From assembly GCA_022712475.1 (NCBI GenBank), contig JALAGK010000343.1:1-13087 (forward strand): 13,087 bases of DNA. Reading direction: 5' to 3'. Below, in pieces: positions 9,399 to 13,087 of this stretch. Each line of letters opens with the position of its first letter. Position 1 is the stretch's first letter. The DNA comes from Enterobacteriaceae bacterium. Lineage in GTDB: Bacteria > Pseudomonadota > Gammaproteobacteria > Enterobacterales > Enterobacteriaceae. Made by a program: the position numbers and the translations under genes. Below the pieces are notes generated by a model. It made no database searches and was not told the DNA's origin. It saw nothing but the letters and a program-made list of their open reading frames with translations.

Positions 9399-9430
9399 AT
9401 GCTATCAAAGTGCGAATGATTATCAAGTTC
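9399..9430 (-). promoter_or_regulatory. mntH promoter with overlapping Fur-like site
   Basis: On the minus strand TTGATA (9421-9426, five of six to the -35 consensus) and TAGCAT (9399-9404) are 16 bases apart. A Fur-like 19-mer, GAACTTGATAATCATTCGC (9412-9430), agrees with the GATAATGATAATCATTATC consensus at 14 positions and covers the -35. Fur control of mntH is established in E. coli and Salmonella, so iron as well as manganese repression is expected. Confidence 0.7.
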
Positions 9431-9638
9431 ATCTGTAAAGGGGATTCCTGATTACTCTGATAGCCGCGAACGATACAGCTGAATGGGAAGGCGATAATTT
9501 ATTAAGACGCCGGAGCATAACTCCAGTAAATAGCACTAATTCTAGCAGTTCTTATAAAGTTTTCACTTCTTTACCTGACATCACAAAAAAGCATCACCGC
9601 TCACCATTCTGACAAACCATGACACAACTTGCTAATAC

Positions 9639-9680
9639 TGTGCAGTTCCTCTCGTTTTCTTGCCTTTTGTTACATAGAAT
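9639..9680 (+). promoter_or_regulatory. Candidate CRP-dependent promoter of nupC
   Basis: TAGAAT (9675-9680) is a good -10 with no matching -35 (TCGTTT at 17 bases). A partial CRP site, TGTGC-N6-TCTCG (9639-9654), is centred about 40 bases before the inferred start near 9687, the class II position. A second half-matching site, TTTAC-N6-TCACA (9570-9585), lies further up. nupC is known in E. coli to be controlled by CRP and CytR, which supports this weak match. I see no gene in 9431-9719. Confidence 0.45.
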
Positions 9681-9719
9681 GTGCAAGAAAATTACTACTG
9701 ACTCTACTCTGGAGCCATC

Positions 9720-10907
9720 ATGTCCCGCGTTCTGCACTTCGTTTTAGCGCTTGCCGTTGTTGCGCTTTTGGCTTTACTGGTCAGTCATGACCGTAAAAGC
9801 ATTCGCATTCGCTACGTTATACAGCTGTTGGTTATTGAAGTGATCCTGGCCTGGTTTTTCTTGCATTCACAAGTGGGTCTGGGCTTCGTTCAGGGGTTCT
9901 CCGGCATGTTCGATAAGCTACTGGGCTTTGCGAATGAAGGGACGAACTTTGTATTCGGCAAAATGAACGACGAGGGACTGGCGTTTTTCTTCCTGAAGGT
10001 ACTGTGCCCGATTATCTTTATTTCGGCACTCATCGGTATTCTTCAGCACATCCGTATACTGCCCATTGTGATTCGCTTTGTCGGCACCGTATTGTCCAAA
10101 GTTAACGGCATGGGCAAGCTCGAGTCGTTCAACGCTGTCAGCTCGCTGATTCTGGGCCAGTCTGAAAACTTTATCGCCTATAAAGATATCCTCGGTAAAA
10201 TGTCGCGTAACCGCATGTACACCATGTCGGCAACAGCCATGTCTACCGTGTCGATGTCCATCGTCGGGGCCTACATGACCATGCTCGACCCGAAATATGT
10301 AGTCGCCGCACTGGTGTTGAATATGTTCAGTACCTTTATCGTACTGTCGCTGATTAACCCCTATAAGGTGGACGCCAGCGAAGAAAACCTGCAAATGGCG
10401 AATCTGCACGAAGGGCAAAGCTTCTTTGAAATGCTGGGCGAATATATTCTGGCGGGTTTTAAAGTTGCGATTATCGTTGCTGCGATGCTGATTGGCTTTA
10501 TCGCGCTTATCGCAGCACTGAACGCCCTGTTTGCCGCTGTGCTGGGTATTTCGTTCCAGAGCATCCTTGGCTATATTTTCTGGCCTATTGCCTGGGTGAT
10601 GGGCATACCTGCTGCAGAGGCCCTTCAGGCTGGCAGCATTATGGCCACCAAGCTTGTTGCCAATGAGTTCGTTGCCATGATGGATTTGCAAAAACTGGCC
10701 GGTTCATTGTCACCGCGCGCAGAAGGCATTCTGTCTGTATTCCTGGTGTCGTTTGCAAACTTCTCTTCTATCGGCATCATCGCCGGAGCGATTAAAGGTC
10801 TGAACGAAGAACAGGGCAATGTGGTCTCCCGCTTTGGTCTGAAGCTGGTATATGGCTCAACGCTTGTGAGCGTGTTGTCTGCCTCTATTGCAGCCCTGGT
10901 GCTGTAG
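9720..10907 (+). CDS. nupC: Nucleoside:proton symporter NupC
   Basis: NupC imports nucleosides other than the guanosine/deoxyguanosine type across the inner membrane by proton symport (concentrative nucleoside transporter family). The 395-residue product aligns with E. coli NupC (400). Family blocks are intact: [41 protein letters not shown] and the C-terminal [23 protein letters not shown]. Relative to my memory of the E. coli protein, about 5 residues are missing in one loop ([11 protein letters not shown], near residues 274-284), between transmembrane parts. GGAG (9711-9714) stands 5 bases before the ATG. It is a single-gene unit converging on pdeA. Confidence 0.96.
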   Translation: MSRVLHFVLALAVVALLALLVSHDRKSIRIRYVIQLLVIEVILAWFFLHSQVGLGFVQGFSGMFDKLLGFANEGTNFVFGKMNDEGLAFFFLKVLCPIIFISALIGILQHIRILPIVIRFVGTVLSKVNGMGKLESFNAVSSLILGQSENFIAYKDILGKMSRNRMYTMSATAMSTVSMSIVGAYMTMLDPKYVVAALVLNMFSTFIVLSLINPYKVDASEENLQMANLHEGQSFFEMLGEYILAGFKVAIIVAAMLIGFIALIAALNALFAAVLGISFQSILGYIFWPIAWVMGIPAAEALQAGSIMATKLVANEFVAMMDLQKLAGSLSPRAEGILSVFLVSFANFSSIGIIAGAIKGLNEEQGNVVSRFGLKLVYGSTLVSVLSASIAALVL

Positions 10908-10920
10908 CCGCCAACAATAA

Positions 10921-10947
10921 AAAACGGGGCTCATGCCCCGTTTTTTT
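10921..10947. terminator. Strong bidirectional terminator between nupC and pdeA
   Basis: CGGGGC (10925-10930) pairs with GCCCCG (10935-10940) over a TCAT loop, flanked by a run of A on the left and seven T on the right. The T-run overlaps the pdeA stop codon (complement of 10946-10948), so the two convergent genes share one compact signal. Confidence 0.9.
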
Positions 10948-13087
10948 ATGCCGCCAGCGGCTCAGGCTTGCCAATAAGCCAGCCCTGCAAATAGTCAACG
11001 CCAAACCCTAACAGCAGCTCACGCTGCTCTTGTGTTTCAACATACTCAGCCACTACCGTCCACGAACGAGCATGGGCCAGATCGCAGATAGATTTCACAA
11101 TCTGCGCATCAAGGCTGTTGTTGGTGATATCCGCAATGAAGCAACCGTCAATCTTGATGATGTCAGCATGGAGATCCCGCAGCCGCTCATAGTTAGCATA
11201 GCCCGTTCCAAAGTCATCAATAGCGATGCGAAAACCGTGGCTACGCAGCAGGGAAATATTCTGCAAGCTGGTTTGTGAGTCTGAAAACGCCTGCGCTTCC
11301 GTCACTTCAATGATGACCGTCTGCGGTAATATGCCATAGCTTTCAAACAGCATGACAATATCCTGCCCAATCTCTTTTTGCATAAGCGTAAGCGGCATCA
11401 GGTTGACGGAAAAACGCGTTTCACCGCCCTCTTGCGGATGGTCGCGCAACCAGCTGACAAGTTTGGTCAGAATCTGCATATCAAAGCGCGCGCTAAGATT
11501 AAATTCTGCCACAATGCCGATGAATTTATCCGGCATGATCATGGTGCCTTTTTCATCAAACATGCGACAAAGAATTTCACTGTAGCCCTTCCCTTCTTCG
11601 TTACGAATAGGTTGTGCATATAGCTGCACATTGCCGCTCTCAATGGCCAATTTCACCTGACGAAGTAGCTGCACGCGCTCGGACGTAACATCCGAGACGG
11701 CTTCAGCGCGATCGCTTAAACCCAACACCTGGTTAGTATTGCAGGCCTTATCTGCAAGCCAGCTAAGCTGGCCTAACATGCGCTGTATTTCATCACTTGT
11801 CAGGGAATGAGTGCTGCCCCAGGCGGCACCAAATTCAATGTCCAGTTGGTCACCATGCCAGTCAATCCTGTGGCAATTTAGCAAATCCACCATATAGCTT
11901 AACCGTGCCTGTGGCTCCGGCCCACGCAGGAAAATCAGCAACTCGCTGCCCGGTAACTGGAAGACACGCTCGCCGTCGTGCAACCAGGGGCGCAACGTCT
12001 GGGTTACCCGCCGCTTGCAGTGAATACGCATAGTAATACCGTAGTGCTGGCTCAGAAATTCAAGATTGTTCATACGCAGGCAACACAACGTGCCCTGCGG
12101 ATACACCGCAACATGGCGTTCCAGCGCGCGCAAATTGGGTAACAGCGTGAGCGGATCGGTCATCGCCTGAGTATAAAAAATACGCCGTGCCCACACACTC
12201 TTACGGTACATGATAGCCATATACAACAAGCAAACCGTAAAAGAGAGAAACACCGCCAGAATAAACGACAGCGCGGTGCCAGTACGTACACCGTAGAGAA
12301 AGTTTTCGCTAAAAGTCAGTAACAGCCAGGTCGAAAATGCCCACAGGATATGAATAGTCTGCACGCTGAAAAGGCGAATACCGAGGGTAAACACAATAAA
12401 TATCAGCGGTACCAGATAACCAGAAATAAGAATCGTGCGCGTGGGCCAACATAGCGTAATCAGCAACGCAACCAGCATTACCAGCCAACTTACTGACCAG
12501 GCACGCTTGCCAGGTGTAAAGCACGGTGCCAGCGCACGGCGCACAAAAGCACGGGCAAACGCCGGACTGAGAATGATGCGCAGCGGGTAATAAAAGAGAA
12601 AGGTGAAAATCAACCCCGCCGCAGTCAGCCCCAACGTATCGACAATGATATAGAGCGTGGTGCTATGGCCGAAGTAATGCACCAACTGAGGCGGGAACAC
12701 CATCAACTGGCCGGCAAAATACATGCAAAATTTGATGGCGCAAGGGGTGATAAATCCCAGCCAGAGCAGGCGCGCACCCAGACCTTTGCCGGGTAAACCA
12801 AAGCGCCAGCGCGGGCCCAGTAACGTGCGCAGCAACGCGCATGCCGCAAGTGTGGGCACAAGCAAGCAGAGGGTAAAGGCAATCAGCTGCAAGGGCGGTA
12901 GCTGAAACATGGCCGTAAAGTAAAGCGCCAGAATAGCCACGAGCGGCAATACAGCCAGTCTGCCAAAAATAAGCAGTATGGCCATGATGACGCTCAGCGG
13001 CATCCAGGTGAGAAATATCTCGCTACCATCAATAACGGCTCGGGGAGACAGCGTGCGCGAGAGAAATAAAAGAGGCAAAAGCAGCAC
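10946..13087 (-). CDS. pdeA: Cyclic-di-GMP phosphodiesterase PdeA (YfeA), N terminus cut off
   Basis: PdeA is an inner-membrane enzyme expected to hydrolyse c-di-GMP to pGpG, favouring motility over biofilm. The window keeps 713 residues; E. coli PdeA has about 729, so roughly the first 15-20 are missing and the GTG at 13087 should not be taken as the start. Residues 1 to about 300 form a multi-span membrane region, followed by the linker AMTDPLTLLPNLRALE and a degenerate GGDEF domain where the signature is PGSEL, so no cyclase activity is expected. The EAL domain begins near 480: its signature is EILCR (504-508), and the catalytic residues persist, with Asn562 (VNLMP), Glu594 (IIEVTE), Asp624-Asp625 (DDFGTGYANYERL), Lys645 (IIKIDG) and Glu681 (VVAEYVET). 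Numbers refer to the visible fragment. Gene position beside nupC agrees with E. coli. The membrane part is much more diverged than the EAL part. Confidence 0.93.
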   Translation of the reverse strand: MLLLPLLFLSRTLSPRAVIDGSEIFLTWMPLSVIMAILLIFGRLAVLPLVAILALYFTAMFQLPPLQLIAFTLCLLVPTLAACALLRTLLGPRWRFGLPGKGLGARLLWLGFITPCAIKFCMYFAGQLMVFPPQLVHYFGHSTTLYIIVDTLGLTAAGLIFTFLFYYPLRIILSPAFARAFVRRALAPCFTPGKRAWSVSWLVMLVALLITLCWPTRTILISGYLVPLIFIVFTLGIRLFSVQTIHILWAFSTWLLLTFSENFLYGVRTGTALSFILAVFLSFTVCLLYMAIMYRKSVWARRIFYTQAMTDPLTLLPNLRALERHVAVYPQGTLCCLRMNNLEFLSQHYGITMRIHCKRRVTQTLRPWLHDGERVFQLPGSELLIFLRGPEPQARLSYMVDLLNCHRIDWHGDQLDIEFGAAWGSTHSLTSDEIQRMLGQLSWLADKACNTNQVLGLSDRAEAVSDVTSERVQLLRQVKLAIESGNVQLYAQPIRNEEGKGYSEILCRMFDEKGTMIMPDKFIGIVAEFNLSARFDMQILTKLVSWLRDHPQEGGETRFSVNLMPLTLMQKEIGQDIVMLFESYGILPQTVIIEVTEAQAFSDSQTSLQNISLLRSHGFRIAIDDFGTGYANYERLRDLHADIIKIDGCFIADITNNSLDAQIVKSICDLAHARSWTVVAEYVETQEQRELLLGFGVDYLQGWLIGKPEPLAA

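Noticed and set aside
9460..9496. OxyR-type spaced tetranucleotides upstream of mntH (ATAG-N7-CGAT-N7-AATG)
   Set aside because: Only two of four elements match well and the array is over 30 bases from the -35, not adjacent as usual for OxyR activation. OxyR control of mntH is known in relatives, but this match is too weak to call.
9918..10691. 257-codon open frame antisense to nupC
   Set aside because: It lies wholly inside nupC, is rich in His/Gln/Arg as expected for the complement of a membrane-protein gene, and has no family resemblance.

Overview
The window looks like core chromosome from a member of the Enterobacteriaceae. The gene order alaC - (insert) - glk - ipdC - aldo/keto reductase - ypeC - mntH - nupC - pdeA, and the near-E. 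coli-like AlaC, Glk, MntH and NupC proteins, point to the Salmonella/Enterobacter/Kosakonia/Cronobacter group rather than E. coli K-12. From memory, E. coli has a ypd/fry block between alaC and glk, yfeO after glk, and no ipdC here. I cannot name the species from sequence alone.

Layout, left to right. 1-605 has no convincing protein gene; its first ~400 bases are AT-leaning and unexplained, and 419-506 carries three short perfect hairpins. These lead into a tiny GTG-started membrane-peptide gene (ypdK homologue, 606-680). A bidirectional hairpin separates ypdK from the convergent alanine transaminase gene alaC (738-1973, -). Divergent from alaC is a DUF1479/YbiU-type oxygenase gene (2215-3459, +), interrupted by an in-frame TAA and called a pseudogene. 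A strong bidirectional terminator follows. Then come glucokinase (glk, 3705-4670, -) and indolepyruvate/phenylpyruvate decarboxylase (ipdC, 4820-6484, -); a Cra-type operator lies in the glk-ipdC gap, inside a large inverted repeat. ipdC is divergent from a YghZ-like aldo/keto reductase gene (6669-7664, +), and the shared 184-bp gap holds a near-perfect TyrR box. The secreted His/Trp-rich ypeC (7788-8105, +) converges on mntH (8134-9366, -). The 353-bp mntH-nupC gap holds clear MntR and Fur-like sites and a weaker CRP-like site for nupC (9720-10907, +). nupC converges on pdeA (10946-13087, -), a membrane GGDEF-EAL phosphodiesterase cut off by the window edge.

How the genes relate: most are single-gene units ended by bidirectional terminators, so this is a housekeeping neighbourhood (alanine synthesis, glucose phosphorylation, Mn uptake, nucleoside uptake, c-di-GMP turnover) with an accessory pocket between alaC and ypeC. 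The ipdC/reductase pair is the most coherent accessory unit: a 2-keto acid decarboxylase and an aldehyde/keto reductase under one aromatic-amino-acid operator suggest an Ehrlich-type route from tryptophan or phenylalanine keto acids to aldehydes and alcohols. I found no wholly new system, no tRNA/rRNA gene, no CRISPR and no recognisable insertion sequence.
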